From Afifella sp. IM 167 (GTDB lineage: Bacteria; Pseudomonadota; Alphaproteobacteria; Rhizobiales; Afifellaceae), in contig NZ_NSLC01000003.1 in the NCBI RefSeq assembly GCF_020144925.1, forward strand, positions 124,001 through 188,000: DNA of 64,000 nt, in the 5' to 3' direction. Position numbers and translations under genes: made by a program. This document shows positions 35,562 to 45,276 of the stretch, one piece after another. The notes under the pieces are model-generated. The model saw only the letters and a list, made by a program, of their open reading frames with translations. It was not told the DNA's origin and searched no databases. Position 1 is the first letter of the stretch. Every line of letters begins with the position of its first letter.

Positions 35562-37067
35562 ATGTTCGATACCCTCTCCGATCGCCTTTCCGGCATCTTC
35601 GACAAGATCACCGGGCGTGGCGCGCTTTCCGACAAGGACGTCGCCGAAGCGCTGCGCGAGGTGCGCCGGGCGCTGCTGGAAGCCGACGTCGCGCTGGAGG
35701 TCGTCAAGACCTTCACCGACAAGGTGCGCGAGCGCGCCGTCGGCGCGGAAGTCGTGCGCTCCGTCAAGCCGGGCCAGATGGTGGTCAAGATCGTCCACGA
35801 CACGCTCGTGGAGACGCTCGGCGCCGAGGCTTCGGAGATCAGCCTCCACGCCGCTCCGCCGGTCGCGATCATGATGGTCGGCCTGCAGGGCTCGGGCAAG
35901 ACGACGACCACGGCGAAGATCGCCAAGCGTCTGTCGGAGCGCGACAAGAAGAAGGTCCTGATGGCCTCGCTCGATACGCGCCGTCCGGCCGCGCAGGAGC
36001 AGCTGAAGATCCTCGGCGAGCAGATCAGCGTCGCCACGCTGCCGATCGTCGCCGGCCAGGGGCCGGTCGATATCGCCCGGCGCGCCCAGAACGCGGCGAA
36101 GCTCGGCGGCTACGACGTCGTCATGCTCGACACGGCCGGCCGCACGCATATCGACGAGCCGCTGATGATCGAGATGGAGGAGGTGAAGCGGGCCACCAAC
36201 CCGCATGAAATCCTCCTCGTCGCCGACGCGCTGACCGGCCAGGACGCCGTCAACGTGGCGCGCTCCTTCAACGAGCGCTGCGCCGTCACCGGCATCGTCC
36301 TGACCCGCATCGACGGCGACGGGCGCGGCGGCGCCGCGCTTTCCATGCGCGCCGTCACCGGCAAGCCGATCAAGCTCATCGGCACCGGCGAGAAGATCGA
36401 CGCCATCGAGGCCTTCCATCCCTCGCGCATCGCCGACCGTATCCTCGGCATGGGCGACATCGTCTCGCTGGTGGAAAAGGCCTCCGAGCAGATCGATCAG
36501 GAGAAGGCCCTCCGCACCGCCCAGAAGCTGAAGAAGGGCGAGTTCAACCTGGAAGATTTCGCCGAGCAGCTGCGCCAGATGGAGAAGATCGGCGGCATGT
36601 CCGGGATCATGGGCATGATGCCCGGCATCGGAAAGATGAAGAAGCAGGTGGCTGCTTCCGGCATCGACGACCGGATCATCAAGCGCCAGCTCGCCATCAT
36701 CTCCTCCATGACGAAGGTGGAGAAGGAAAAGCCCGCGCTGATGAACGCCTCGCGCAAGAAGCGCGTGGCGGCCGGTTCGGGCGTCGAGGTGCAGGACGTC
36801 AACAAGCTCCTCAAGATGCACCGGCAGATGTCGGACATGATGAAGAAGCTCGGCCGCAACAAGAAGATGGCCGGCCTGTTCGGCGGCGGCGCGCAGCCCG
36901 ATCCGGCGATGCTGGAAGAAATGCAGAAAAGCGGCGGCATGCCGGGCGGGATGGGCGGCATGCCCCCCGGCATCGGCGGCATGCCTTCAGGATTTCCCGG
37001 GCTGCCGGGAATGGGTGGCGGCGGGTTCCCCGGCCTGCCGGGCCTCGGAAGAGGCAAGAAGAAGTAA
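35562..37067 (+). CDS. ffh: Signal recognition particle protein Ffh
   Basis: SRP54 GTPase that recognises signal sequences on nascent membrane proteins; 501 residues. The N domain is followed by the G domain with P-loop GLQGSGKTTTTAKI (107-120), DTRRPAAQEQLK, DTAGRTHIDEPLM and TRIDGDGRGG. The M domain from about 320 has the methionine-rich groove (QLRQMEKIGGMSGIMGMMPG) and the RNA-binding RRVAAGSG-type motif (KRVAAGSGVEVQDVNKLLK). A Gly/Met/Pro-rich tail of about 45 residues ends in GRGKKK. Heads a run with rpsP, rimM and trmD. Acts with FtsY (30419-31783). Confidence 0.98.
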   Translation: MFDTLSDRLSGIFDKITGRGALSDKDVAEALREVRRALLEADVALEVVKTFTDKVRERAVGAEVVRSVKPGQMVVKIVHDTLVETLGAEASEISLHAAPPVAIMMVGLQGSGKTTTTAKIAKRLSERDKKKVLMASLDTRRPAAQEQLKILGEQISVATLPIVAGQGPVDIARRAQNAAKLGGYDVVMLDTAGRTHIDEPLMIEMEEVKRATNPHEILLVADALTGQDAVNVARSFNERCAVTGIVLTRIDGDGRGGAALSMRAVTGKPIKLIGTGEKIDAIEAFHPSRIADRILGMGDIVSLVEKASEQIDQEKALRTAQKLKKGEFNLEDFAEQLRQMEKIGGMSGIMGMMPGIGKMKKQVAASGIDDRIIKRQLAIISSMTKVEKEKPALMNASRKKRVAAGSGVEVQDVNKLLKMHRQMSDMMKKLGRNKKMAGLFGGGAQPDPAMLEEMQKSGGMPGGMGGMPPGIGGMPSGFPGLPGMGGGGFPGLPGLGRGKKK

Positions 37068-37091
37068 TTCGAACAGACCAGGAAGACCGAC

Positions 37092-37505
37092 ATGAGTGTG
37101 AAACTGAGACTGGCCCGCGGCGGCACCAAGAAGCGCCCGTTCTACCGGGTCGTGGCCGCCGACGAGCGGGCCCCGCGCGACGGGCGCTATATCGAGCGCC
37201 TCGGCACCTACAACCCGCTCCTGCCGAAGGACCATGCCGAGCGCGTCGTCCTCAATACGGAGCGCGTCCAGTACTGGCTCTCCCAGGGCGCCCAGCCGAC
37301 GGACCGCGTGCTGCGCTTCCTCGATGCGGCCGGCCTTGCCAAGCGCCCGGCGCGCAACAATCCGAACAAGGCCGAGCCCGGCGCCAAGGCCAAGGAGCGG
37401 CTGGAAGCTCGCCGCCAGGCCGAGGAAGACGCCAAGGCTGCCGCCGAGGCACCGGCCGAGGAAGCCGCTGGCGAAGAGGCCCCGGCCGAAGAGGCCGCGG
37501 AATAG
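37092..37505 (+). CDS. rpsP: 30S ribosomal protein S16 with extended C-terminus
   Basis: Small-subunit ribosomal protein. The first 80 or so residues are the conserved S16 domain ([34 protein letters not shown]). The total length of 137 exceeds the usual 80-110: after about residue 90 comes a Lys/Ala/Glu-rich tail ending in repeated APAEEA units. Such tails are common in alphaproteobacteria. It follows ffh by 24 bp and precedes rimM by 30 bp, in the conserved ffh-rpsP-rimM-trmD order. Confidence 0.97.
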   Translation: MSVKLRLARGGTKKRPFYRVVAADERAPRDGRYIERLGTYNPLLPKDHAERVVLNTERVQYWLSQGAQPTDRVLRFLDAAGLAKRPARNNPNKAEPGAKAKERLEARRQAEEDAKAAAEAPAEEAAGEEAPAEEAAE

Positions 37506-37535
37506 TCTCCGCGGCGTGAAAGGCGGGTCGGCGTC

Positions 37536-38084
37536 ATGTCTGAACAGCGCGGCCTTCTCCTCGTCGCGCAGATCGGCCGGCCCCACGGGGTGAAGGGCGA
37601 GGTCCGGGTGAAGTGCTTCACCGCCGACCCGCTCGCCCTTGCCGATTACTCCCCGCTTACCGGCGAAGACGGACGGCGCCTTGCCGTCGTCTCGCTGCGG
37701 CCGGACAAGGGCGACATGGTCGTCGCCCGCTTCCAGGGCGTCGGCGACCGCAGCGCCGCCGAGGCGCTGGGCGGGCTCGGGCTCTATGTGCCGCGCGAGG
37801 CGCTGCCGGAGGCGGAGGAGGACGAGTTCTACCATGCCGATCTCATCGGACTGGAAGCCCGCTCGCCCTCCGGCGAGCGGCTCGGGCGCGTCCAGGCCAT
37901 CCACGATTTCGGGGCCGGCGACGTCCTGGAGGTGAAGCCGCCGCAGGGCGCGAGCTTCCTTCTCGCCTTCACCCGCGAGAACGTGCCGGAGATCGATCTT
38001 TCCTCCCGTTTCCTCATCCTCGATTTGCCCGAGGAGGTGGAAGTGCGCGAAGAAGGGGCGGGTAGCGAAGAGGAGACCCCATGA
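37536..38084 (+). CDS. rimM: 16S rRNA processing protein RimM
   Basis: Assembly factor that binds S19 and helps mature the head of the 30S subunit; 182 residues. The N-terminal RimM domain has [18 protein letters not shown] (about 6-23) and [13 protein letters not shown]; the PRC-barrel part includes [12 protein letters not shown] and [15 protein letters not shown]. Its stop overlaps the next gene's ATG by 4 bp. The last 12 or so residues are an acidic tail. Confidence 0.95.
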   Translation: MSEQRGLLLVAQIGRPHGVKGEVRVKCFTADPLALADYSPLTGEDGRRLAVVSLRPDKGDMVVARFQGVGDRSAAEALGGLGLYVPREALPEAEEDEFYHADLIGLEARSPSGERLGRVQAIHDFGAGDVLEVKPPQGASFLLAFTRENVPEIDLSSRFLILDLPEEVEVREEGAGSEEETP

Positions 38085-38380
38085 TCAGCGTCGCCGGCCA
38101 TTTCCGACTTCCCGAGGGTACGCAGGACGCCTTCCTGCCGCATGCGCGGCGGATGCTGGCCGCCACCCGCCACGAGGAGGGCTGCCTCCTCTACACCTAC
38201 GCGTTCGACGCGGAGGACCCGCATCTCGTCCGCGTCTACGAGGAATGGGAGAGCTGGGATCATCTTGCCGCCCATGGGCAGGCGCCGCATATGGCGATCT
38301 GGCGCGCCGCGCTCGGCGAGATCGGTACCTACGACCGGTCCATCAAGGCTTTCGAGGCGGGCGAGGCGAAGGCCGTCTGA
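38081..38380 (+). CDS. Antibiotic-biosynthesis-monooxygenase (ABM) family protein
   Basis: Small protein of 99 residues with the dimeric ferredoxin-like ABM fold, as in the quinol monooxygenase YgiN. Conserved elements are [29 protein letters not shown], and [20 protein letters not shown]. Relatives oxidise quinols or anthrones without cofactor, or act in other small-molecule chemistry. It is unusual in sitting between rimM (4-bp overlap) and trmD (8-bp gap), interrupting the standard ribosomal operon; tight spacing shows it is co-transcribed. Substrate unknown. Confidence 0.85.
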   Translation: MISVAGHFRLPEGTQDAFLPHARRMLAATRHEEGCLLYTYAFDAEDPHLVRVYEEWESWDHLAAHGQAPHMAIWRAALGEIGTYDRSIKAFEAGEAKAV

Positions 38381-38388
38381 GCGCCGAG

Positions 38389-39096
38389 ATGGGTTTTTCC
38401 GCCAGCATCCTCACTCTCTTTCCCGAGATGTTTCCAGGTCCCCTCGGCCTTTCCCTCGCGGGCAAGGGGCTGAAGGAGGGAATCTGGAGCCTTGAGGCCC
38501 GCAATATCCGCGAGCACGGGCTCGGCACGCACCGGATGGTGGACGACACGCCGGCCGGCGGCGGGCCGGGTATGGTGATGCGCGCCGACGTCATCGCCGC
38601 TGCCATCGACGCCGCCTCGCCGGAAGGCGATTCCCGCCCGCGGCTGCTGATGAGCCCGCGGGGCAGGCCGCTCGACCAGAGGCGCGTGCGCGCTCTCGCC
38701 GAGGGGCCGGGGGCTCTGATCGTCTGCGGACGCTTCGAGGGTGTCGACGAGCGCATCATCGAGGCGCGCGGGCTGGAAGAGGTCTCGCTCGGCGATTTCG
38801 TGCTTTCCGGCGGCGAGGTGGCGGCGATCGCGCTCCTCGACGCTGTGGTGCGGCTCCTGCCCGGCATCATGGGCAAGGAAGCCTCCGGCGAGGAGGAGAG
38901 CTTTGAGGCGGGCCTCCTGGAATATCCGCATTACACCCGCCCGGCCGAGTTCGAGGGCCGCGCCATACCCGCCGTGCTGACCTCCGGCCATCACGGCGAG
39001 GTGGCGAAGTGGCGGCGCGCCGAAGCGCTGAGGATCACCCGCGAGCGCCGGCCGGACTTGCTTCGCGAGGTCGCGGATCAGCCCGTGACGAAATAG
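38389..39096 (+). CDS. trmD: tRNA (guanine-N1-)-methyltransferase
   Basis: SPOUT-class enzyme making m1G37 in tRNAs to prevent frameshifting; 235 residues. Visible signatures are [13 protein letters not shown], the active-site strand [30 protein letters not shown], and the knot [19 protein letters not shown]. The start is ATG 38389. The 3' end overlaps the convergent TauE-type gene by 19 bp (39078-39096). This overlap breaks the usual trmD-rplS run; rplS follows only 1 kb later, from its own promoter. Confidence 0.97.
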   Translation: MGFSASILTLFPEMFPGPLGLSLAGKGLKEGIWSLEARNIREHGLGTHRMVDDTPAGGGPGMVMRADVIAAAIDAASPEGDSRPRLLMSPRGRPLDQRRVRALAEGPGALIVCGRFEGVDERIIEARGLEEVSLGDFVLSGGEVAAIALLDAVVRLLPGIMGKEASGEEESFEAGLLEYPHYTRPAEFEGRAIPAVLTSGHHGEVAKWRRAEALRITRERRPDLLREVADQPVTK

Positions 39097-39827
39097 TAGA
39101 CGGTCAGGAAGAGGCCGACGGCGATGACGAAGCCGCGTACCCAGGCCTGCGGGAAGCGGCGTGCGGCGGCGACGCCGAGATAGCCGCCGATGGCGACGGC
39201 GATCAGCATCACCCAGGCCGCGCTCCACGCGATCAGCCCGCCATTGACGAAGACGATGATGGCGATGATGGCGATGACGACGGAGAGCAGCGTCTTGATG
39301 GCGTTGAGGCGGTGAAAGTCCTCGCCCTCGGTGAGGCCGAGCGAGGCGAGCATCATGATGCCCATGCCGGCGCCGAAGAAGCCTCCGTAGATGGCGACGA
39401 GGAACTGGATCGCCCAGGCGACAAGGGGAGAGGCGTGCATCTGCCGCGCCTTCAGCGCCCTGGTGATGCGCGGGCCGGCGGCGAAGAGGGCCGTCGCGGC
39501 GATCAGGAGCCAGGGCACCATCGCCCGGAATTGCGGATTGTCGAGCGCCAGCAGGATCAGAGCGCCGACGAGGCCGCCGAGGGCGGAGACGATGAGGAAG
39601 GGAAGCGCGGCGCGGCCGATCACCTTCAGTTCGCGGCGGTAGGCGAGGGTGGAGGTGACATAGCCCGGAAACTGGGTGATGGAGCTCGTCGCATTCGCCG
39701 TGATCGGCGGCAGGCCGACGAGGGTCAGGGCGCCGAAGGCAATGAACGTGCCCCCGCCGGCGACGGCATTGATGGCGCCGGAGACGAAGCCGGCGGCAAC
39801 CAGGATCAGGATCTCGAAAACAGACAT
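39078..39827 (-). CDS. TSUP-family (TauE/SafE-like) membrane transporter
   Basis: Predicted transporter of the TauE/SafE/YfcA (TSUP) family, 249 residues with about eight helices. The paired family signatures are [19 protein letters not shown] near the N-terminus and [18 protein letters not shown] in the second half. Relatives move sulfite, sulfoacetate or other organosulfur anions, or are of unknown role. The ATG at 39827 was preferred to the upstream ATG at 39860 because family homology begins at MSVFEIL. It is inserted head-to-tail against trmD, with a 19-bp overlap of the 3' ends. Confidence 0.88.
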   Translation of the reverse strand: MSVFEILILVAAGFVSGAINAVAGGGTFIAFGALTLVGLPPITANATSSITQFPGYVTSTLAYRRELKVIGRAALPFLIVSALGGLVGALILLALDNPQFRAMVPWLLIAATALFAAGPRITRALKARQMHASPLVAWAIQFLVAIYGGFFGAGMGIMMLASLGLTEGEDFHRLNAIKTLLSVVIAIIAIIVFVNGGLIAWSAAWVMLIAVAIGGYLGVAAARRFPQAWVRGFVIAVGLFLTVYYFVTG

Positions 39828-39972
39828 GTATGGGCAAAGGCTCCGATTGCGGGGCCGCAATCTCTAGCCGGTTCGCGCCGAGGCGGAAACCGTGCGGGCT
39901 GGCGGGGGGCGCGAAGGGGCACTCGCCGGCGCTCCTCCTGTCACAGCCACGTCATTTTGCAGCCCCGGGGCG

Positions 39973-40001
39973 TCGACAGGCGATGCGCTTCGGTGTATAT
40001 G
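39973..40001 (+). promoter_or_regulatory. Likely rplS promoter
   Basis: TCGACA (39973-39978), a 17-bp spacer and TATATG (39996-40001), about 107 bp upstream of the rplS ATG. It would explain how rplS is expressed although a convergent gene separates it from trmD. Pattern match only. Confidence 0.45.
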
Positions 40002-40108
40002 GCCGCCAACTTTCCGATCCCAGATACGAAACAAAGCCGCGAGCCGGCCGTTTCGTCGCGGAGCAATCCGTCGAAACAGGCGCACGCGGGCGGCAAGAGG
40101 TTTGAGAG

Positions 40109-40573
40109 ATGAACGCGATCCAGGAGATCGAGCAGGCCGAAATGGCCGGCATCGTCGAGAAGCGGGTCATTCCCGAATTCGAGGCTGGCGACACGGTGCG
40201 CGTGCATGTGCGCGTGACGGACGGCAACCGCACGCGCCTGCAGGCTTATGAGGGCGTGGTGATCGGTCGTTCCGGCGGCGGCGTCAACGAGAGCTTCACG
40301 GTGCGGAAGATCTCCTACGGCGAGGGCGTGGAACGCGTCTTCCCGATGTGCTCGCCGCTGATCGAGAAGCTCGAGGTGGTGCGCCGCGGCAAGGTCCGCC
40401 GTGCCAAGCTCTATTATCTGCGCGGCCGCCGCGGCAAGTCCGCGCGCATCGCCGAGGATGCGCGGGTGCGCGCCAAGCGGCTCAATGAGGCAGCCCGCGA
40501 AATCGCGGCCGCCGAGCGCGCTGAAGCCAAGCAGGCGAAGGAAGCGGCCAAGGCCGAGAACGCTGAAGCGTAA
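40109..40573 (+). CDS. rplS: 50S ribosomal protein L19
   Basis: Large-subunit protein at the subunit interface, 154 residues. The conserved core is [29 protein letters not shown] and [25 protein letters not shown], followed by [15 protein letters not shown]. As in many alphaproteobacteria, an Ala/Lys/Glu-rich helical tail of about 40 residues extends the C-terminus. It has its own upstream promoter-like sequence and a strong terminator, so it is a single-gene unit here. Confidence 0.97.
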   Translation: MNAIQEIEQAEMAGIVEKRVIPEFEAGDTVRVHVRVTDGNRTRLQAYEGVVIGRSGGGVNESFTVRKISYGEGVERVFPMCSPLIEKLEVVRRGKVRRAKLYYLRGRRGKSARIAEDARVRAKRLNEAAREIAAAERAEAKQAKEAAKAENAEA

Positions 40574-40605
40574 GCCAAAAGCCTGAATTTTCGAAGAATT
40601 TTCCG

Positions 40606-40632
40606 AAAGGCGGCCTGCGGGCCGCCTTTTTT
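40606..40632 (+). terminator. Rho-independent terminator of rplS
   Basis: AAAGGCGGCC (40606-40615) pairs with GGCCGCCTTT (40620-40629) across a 4-base loop, followed by TTTT. It lies 33 bp after the rplS stop codon. Confidence 0.88.
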
Positions 40633-40809
40633 ATTGCTTTGCACAAGAGCTCCGCTGCTCTGCACAAGACCTGCGTTTTTCGCATAGCAGCTATCGAAAG
40701 TAGTATTGTAAGCCCCTCAGAGGACCGATAGCGACGGCAACGGCGAACATGCGTCGCCCAATCGCGGTTCGCCGCCAACGAATTGAATATCGGGAGGGAC
40801 TGAACGTCC

Positions 40810-42162
40810 ATGAGCATCATCGACAAGAAGAGTCTGACTCGCCGCACGCTGCTGAAAGGCTCCGCTGCGGGCGCAACTCTGCTCGCCACGCCGTATTTCT
40901 TCACCAAGGGCGCCTACGCCGCCGAGTATTGCAACATGCCTGGCGGCGATACCGTCACGCTGGGCTTCAACGTGCCGCAGACCGGCCCGTATGCGGATGA
41001 GGGCGCCGACGAGCTGCGCGCCTTCCAGCTGGCCGTGAAGCACCTCAACGGCGAGGGCGACGGCGGCATGCTGAACACCTTCAAGCCGTCCAATCTCAAG
41101 GGCAACGGCATCCTCGGAAAGAAGGTCGCCTACGTCACGGGCGACACGCAGACCAAGTCGGATGCCGCCCGCGCATCGGCCAAGCGCATGATCGAGAAGG
41201 ACGGCGCCCTGATGATCTCCGGCGGCTCCTCGTCGGGCGTCGCGGTGGCGGTGCAGTCGCTCTGCCAGGAGACGGGCGTCATCTTCATGGCGGGCCTCAC
41301 CCACTCCAACGACACGACCGGCAAGGACAAGCGGCGCTACGGCTTCCGCCACTTCTTCAACGCCTACATGTCCGGCCAGGCGCTCGGCCCGATCCTCGCC
41401 CAGGAATACGGCAAGGACCGCAAGGCCTATCACCTGACCGCCGATTACACCTGGGGCTGGACGCAGGAAGAATCGATCAAGAACGCGACCGAGAATCTCG
41501 GCTGGGAGACCGTTGCGGCGGTCCGCACGCCGCTCGGTGCCGGCGACTTCTCGCAGTATCTGACGCCGGTGCTCAATTCGGGCGCCGACGTCTTGATCCT
41601 CAACCATTACGGCGCCGACATGGTGAACTCGCTTCGCCAGGCGGTCCAGTTCGGCATGCGCGAGAAGCAGGTCAACGGCAAGGACTTCCAGATCGTCGTG
41701 CCGCTCTATTCGGAGCTGATGGCAATGGGCGCCGGCGAGGCCGTGAAGGGCATCCTCGGCACCGCCAACTGGAACTGGCAGCTCGACAACGACGGCACCC
41801 GCGCCTTCGCCAAGTCCTTCGGCGAGGAATACGGCCAGCCGCCGTCCCAGGCTGCCCAGACCTGCTACGCGCAGACCCTGCTTTATGCCAATGCCTGCGA
41901 GACGGCCGGCGAGTTCACGCCGCCGGCGGTGATCAAGGCGATGGAAGGCTTCGAGTTCGACGGCCTCGGCAACGGCCAGACGCTCTATCGCGACGCGGAC
42001 CACCAGTGCTTCAAGCCGGTGCTCGTCGTGAAGGGCAAGGAGAACCCGGAGAACCAGTTCGACATCCTGGAGGTCGTGGAAGTCGTGCCGACCGAGAAGG
42101 TCATGTACGACCCGTCGATCTTCGGCGGCGAGCTCGGTCCCTACGAGGTCCAGGGCTGCTGA
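40810..42162 (+). CDS. Substrate-binding protein of a branched-chain-type ABC importer, Tat-exported
   Basis: Periplasmic binding protein of the LivJ/LivK-like (type I fold) family, 450 residues. The N-terminus carries a twin-arginine signal: TRRTLLKGSAAGATLLATP with R11-R12, and a cleavage site near YAAEY (about 36-38). The mature protein has the two-lobed layout (VTLGFNVPQTGPYADEGADE; VAVAVQSLCQETGVIFMAGLTHSND). Tat export suggests it folds in the cytoplasm, perhaps with bound ligand or disulfides; several cysteines are present. It heads the five-gene importer unit. The substrate may be an amino acid, amide or aromatic acid, and cannot be assigned. Confidence 0.88.
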   Translation: MSIIDKKSLTRRTLLKGSAAGATLLATPYFFTKGAYAAEYCNMPGGDTVTLGFNVPQTGPYADEGADELRAFQLAVKHLNGEGDGGMLNTFKPSNLKGNGILGKKVAYVTGDTQTKSDAARASAKRMIEKDGALMISGGSSSGVAVAVQSLCQETGVIFMAGLTHSNDTTGKDKRRYGFRHFFNAYMSGQALGPILAQEYGKDRKAYHLTADYTWGWTQEESIKNATENLGWETVAAVRTPLGAGDFSQYLTPVLNSGADVLILNHYGADMVNSLRQAVQFGMREKQVNGKDFQIVVPLYSELMAMGAGEAVKGILGTANWNWQLDNDGTRAFAKSFGEEYGQPPSQAAQTCYAQTLLYANACETAGEFTPPAVIKAMEGFEFDGLGNGQTLYRDADHQCFKPVLVVKGKENPENQFDILEVVEVVPTEKVMYDPSIFGGELGPYEVQGC

Positions 42163-42178
42163 GCCTGAAACTACGGAC

Positions 42179-42203
42179 GGCCGGTCGCCCCTGGCGGCCG
42201 GCC
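42179..42203 (+). promoter_or_regulatory. Intercistronic hairpin after the binding-protein gene
   Basis: GGCCGGTCGCC (42179-42189) and GGCGGCCGGCC (42193-42203) pair over 11 positions (one G-T wobble) with a CCT loop. No T run follows. Hairpins here, between a binding-protein gene and its permease, typically protect the 5' mRNA and raise the binding protein's level over the membrane parts. Confidence 0.65.
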
Positions 42204-42258
42204 ACCTCCCACCTGATCTTCTTCAATCGGCTCGCCCGTTAACCGGGTCGGAGTGGAC

Positions 42259-43275
42259 ATGGACGCGATCGTTCTTCAGATTCTGAATGGCCTCGACAAG
42301 GGAGCCGCCTATGCGCTGATCGCGCTCGGGCTGACCCTCGTCTTCGGCACGCTGGGCGTCGTCAACTTCGCCCATGGAGCGCTCTTCATGCTCGGCGCCT
42401 TCTGCGCCGTCACCATGCAGTACCTCCTCACGCTCTCCACCCGCGTCAAGGACGAGAGCATCACCTTCTTCGAAGCCTACAAGGAAGTGCCGTATCTGGA
42501 GGGCTGGTTCGGCGACTGGGGCCGGATGATCATCGACTATTCGGTGCCCATCTCGATCCTGTTGACCATCCCTGTGATGCTGATCTTCGGCGTCGTGATG
42601 GAACGCGGCCTGATCCGCTACTTCTACAAGCGCAGCCACGCCGAGCAGATTCTCGTCACCTTCGGCCTCGCGATCGTGCTGCAGGAGATCATCAAGGCCG
42701 TCTTCGGCGCCAATCCGGTGCCGATCCAGGCGCCCTCCGCGGTGGCGGGATCGGCTTCCATCGGCGAATGGTTCGGCCTTGGTCCGGCGATCTCCTATCC
42801 CTGGTGGCGCCTGGTCTACCTCACCTTCTCCGTCGTCGTGCTCGCCGGCGTCTTCGCCTTCCTGCAGCTCACCACTTTCGGCATGACGGTGCGGGCGGGC
42901 ATGCGCGACCGCGAGACGGTCGGGCTCCTCGGCATCGATATCGAAAAGCGCTTCATCATCGTCTTCGCGCTCGCCGCCATCGTCGCGGGCATGGCGGGAA
43001 CGATGTACGCGCCGATCCTCGCTCCGAACTACCATCTCGGCATGGACTTCCTGGTGATCTCCTTCGTCGTCGTCGTGGTCGGGGGCATGGGATCGCTCGG
43101 CGGCGCCGTCCTCGCCGGCTTCCTTCTCGGCATCCTTCAATCCTTCGCTTCCATGACGGAAGTGAAGGACATCTTTCCCGGCATCGACCAGATCATTATC
43201 TATCTCGTCGCGGTGGTCATCCTGCTCGTGCGGCCGCGCGGCCTGATGGGCCGGTCCGGCATCATGGAGACGTGA
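42259..43275 (+). CDS. livH: ABC permease, LivH-like
   Basis: First membrane subunit of the importer, 338 residues with eight or so helices. The family marks are [22 protein letters not shown] near the N-terminus and [15 protein letters not shown], then [16 protein letters not shown] near the end. It carries a longer loop than E. coli LivH between helices 2 and 3 (about 60-95). ATG 42259 was chosen over GTG 42253 because GGAG sits at 42249-42252. The livM ATG follows 2 bp after its stop. Confidence 0.93.
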   Translation: MDAIVLQILNGLDKGAAYALIALGLTLVFGTLGVVNFAHGALFMLGAFCAVTMQYLLTLSTRVKDESITFFEAYKEVPYLEGWFGDWGRMIIDYSVPISILLTIPVMLIFGVVMERGLIRYFYKRSHAEQILVTFGLAIVLQEIIKAVFGANPVPIQAPSAVAGSASIGEWFGLGPAISYPWWRLVYLTFSVVVLAGVFAFLQLTTFGMTVRAGMRDRETVGLLGIDIEKRFIIVFALAAIVAGMAGTMYAPILAPNYHLGMDFLVISFVVVVVGGMGSLGGAVLAGFLLGILQSFASMTEVKDIFPGIDQIIIYLVAVVILLVRPRGLMGRSGIMET

Positions 43276-43277
43276 GC

Positions 43278-44513
43278 ATGAGCGCGCCAACCACCGCCGC
43301 GGAGCGCAAGAAGGCGATCTCCGACCCGGATTTCGACGTCTCCACCCGGCAGCTGCCGCCCCGGGGGCCCGAAACCAAGCCGATGACGAATGTCGACAAG
43401 GACTGGCTCGCCATCGTCGCCTTCACCGTCATCGTTCTGGGCATGCCCTGGTGGCTGCAGCCGCTGGGCGCGGCCTATCCGGACCTGATGCAGAAGTTCG
43501 CGATCTACGGGATCTTCGCGCTCGGCTTCAATCTGCTGTTCGGCCTGACGGGCTATCTCTCCTTCGGCCATGCCGCCTTCCTCGGCATCGGCTCCTATGC
43601 CGCCGTCTGGTCCTTCAAGCTGTTCACGATGAACATCATCCCGGCGGTGCTGTTCGCCATGCTGGTGGCGGCCGTCGCGGCGGTGTTCATCGGCTTCATC
43701 AGCCTCAGGCGATCGGGGATCTACTTCTCGATCCTGACGCTGGCGCTCGCCCAGATGTGCTACAACCTCGCCTATTCGGTGCTGACGCCGATCACCAACG
43801 GCGAGACGGGCCTGAGGGTGCTGCGCGACGATCCGCGCGTCCTCGACGCGATGACGGGCACGGAGCGCACCGGCTCGCTGATCGGCTCGCTCTTCGGCGA
43901 GAAGATGGTCGGCTATCCGGGCTTCTATCTGTGTGCCGTGCTCCTCATCATCGCCTTCTACATCGCGCTCAGGATCATGCGCTCGCCCTTCGGCATGATG
44001 CTGCGGGCCATCAAGTCCAACCAGCACCGTATGATCTATACGGGCTTCAATCCGCGGCCCTACATGCTGACGATCTTCGTCGTCTCGGGCATGTATTCCG
44101 GCCTTGCCGGGGCGCTGCTGGCCATTACCGACCCCCTGGCAGGGGCGGAGCGCATGCAGTGGACGGCTTCCGGCGAGGTGGTGCTGATGACCATCCTCGG
44201 CGGCGCGGGGACGATCTCCGGGCCGATCCTCGGCGCGGGCATCATCAAGTATTTCGAGAACATCTTCTCGGCCCTCAACGACAGTGCCCTGTCCTCGGCC
44301 TTCTCTTTCCTGCCGCCGGCGCCGAGGGAATTCCTCGTCACCATCGTCAGTCCCTTCGTGGGCGAAGGCTGGCACCTGACGCTCGGCATCCTGTTCATGG
44401 TGATCGTCATCTTCCTGCCGGGCGGCATCATGGAAGGCATTCGCCGGATCTGGAAGCTGGTGACCCGGCGCGGGTCCTCGAGCTCGAAGACCGAAGTGCA
44501 GCCGGCGGAGTGA
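43278..44513 (+). CDS. livM: ABC permease, LivM-like
   Basis: Second membrane subunit, 411 residues. A hydrophilic N-terminal extension of about 45 residues precedes the helices (from [16 protein letters not shown]). Family stretches are [42 protein letters not shown] and [17 protein letters not shown] periplasmic insertion (about 175-215) after [12 protein letters not shown] is also longer than in E. coli. Coupled to livH (2-bp gap) and livG (4-bp gap). Confidence 0.92.
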   Translation: MSAPTTAAERKKAISDPDFDVSTRQLPPRGPETKPMTNVDKDWLAIVAFTVIVLGMPWWLQPLGAAYPDLMQKFAIYGIFALGFNLLFGLTGYLSFGHAAFLGIGSYAAVWSFKLFTMNIIPAVLFAMLVAAVAAVFIGFISLRRSGIYFSILTLALAQMCYNLAYSVLTPITNGETGLRVLRDDPRVLDAMTGTERTGSLIGSLFGEKMVGYPGFYLCAVLLIIAFYIALRIMRSPFGMMLRAIKSNQHRMIYTGFNPRPYMLTIFVVSGMYSGLAGALLAITDPLAGAERMQWTASGEVVLMTILGGAGTISGPILGAGIIKYFENIFSALNDSALSSAFSFLPPAPREFLVTIVSPFVGEGWHLTLGILFMVIVIFLPGGIMEGIRRIWKLVTRRGSSSSKTEVQPAE

Positions 44514-44517
44514 AGAC

Positions 44518-45276
44518 ATGAGCAACGCCGTCCTGCACGTTTCCAACGTCCAGAAGAGCTTCGGGGGCCTTCGCGCTCTCACCGACATCGACCTTGAGGT
44601 GGAGCAGGGCAAGACCCACGCCATCATCGGCCCCAACGGGGCCGGCAAGTCGACCCTTCTCAATGTCTGCATCGGCCGCCTGCCGCCCGATTCCGGCAAG
44701 GTGATCTTCGCCGGCCAGACGATCACCGGCCGCGCGCCCTACGAGATCAACCAGCTCGGCGTGGCGCGCGTCTTCCAGACGCCGGAGATCTTTCCGGACC
44801 TGTCGCTGCTGCAGAACGTGATGGTGCCGGCCTTCGCCAAGCGTGACGGCACGTTCCGCATGAACGCGCTCTCCTCGCTGGAGAAGGAAAAGGAGCTGAG
44901 GGCGGAAGCGGAGCACCTTCTGGAAGAATTCGGTCTCCTGCATCTTTATGCCAAGCAGGCCGCCTCGCTGTCGCGCGGCGACAAGCGCCGGCTGGAGCTC
45001 GCCATGTGCCTCATCCAGCATCCCAAGCTCCTGCTCCTCGACGAGCCGACGGCGGGCATGTCGCGCCACGACACCAACCGCACCATCGATCTTCTGCAAC
45101 GGATCAAGGAGCGGGGCATGACCAAGGTCATCATCGAGCACGACATGCATGTCGTCTTCTCTCTGGCGGACCGGATCTCCGTCCTTGCCCAGGGCAAGAT
45201 CATCGCCGAGGGCGCCCCGGACGAGGTTCGCGGCAATCCGAAGGTGCAGGAAGCCTATCTCGGAGGAGCGCATTGA
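44518..45276 (+). CDS. livG: ABC importer ATPase, LivG-like
   Basis: First ATPase, 252 residues. Walker [13 protein letters not shown] is near residue 39, the signature is the variant LSRGDKRRLELAM (Arg for the second Gly), and Walker B is LLLLDEPTAGMS. The C-terminal tail ending EVRGNPKVQEAYLGG is typical of LivG (BCA_ABC_TP_C). Its stop overlaps the livF ATG by one base. Confidence 0.94.
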   Translation: MSNAVLHVSNVQKSFGGLRALTDIDLEVEQGKTHAIIGPNGAGKSTLLNVCIGRLPPDSGKVIFAGQTITGRAPYEINQLGVARVFQTPEIFPDLSLLQNVMVPAFAKRDGTFRMNALSSLEKEKELRAEAEHLLEEFGLLHLYAKQAASLSRGDKRRLELAMCLIQHPKLLLLDEPTAGMSRHDTNRTIDLLQRIKERGMTKVIIEHDMHVVFSLADRISVLAQGKIIAEGAPDEVRGNPKVQEAYLGGAH

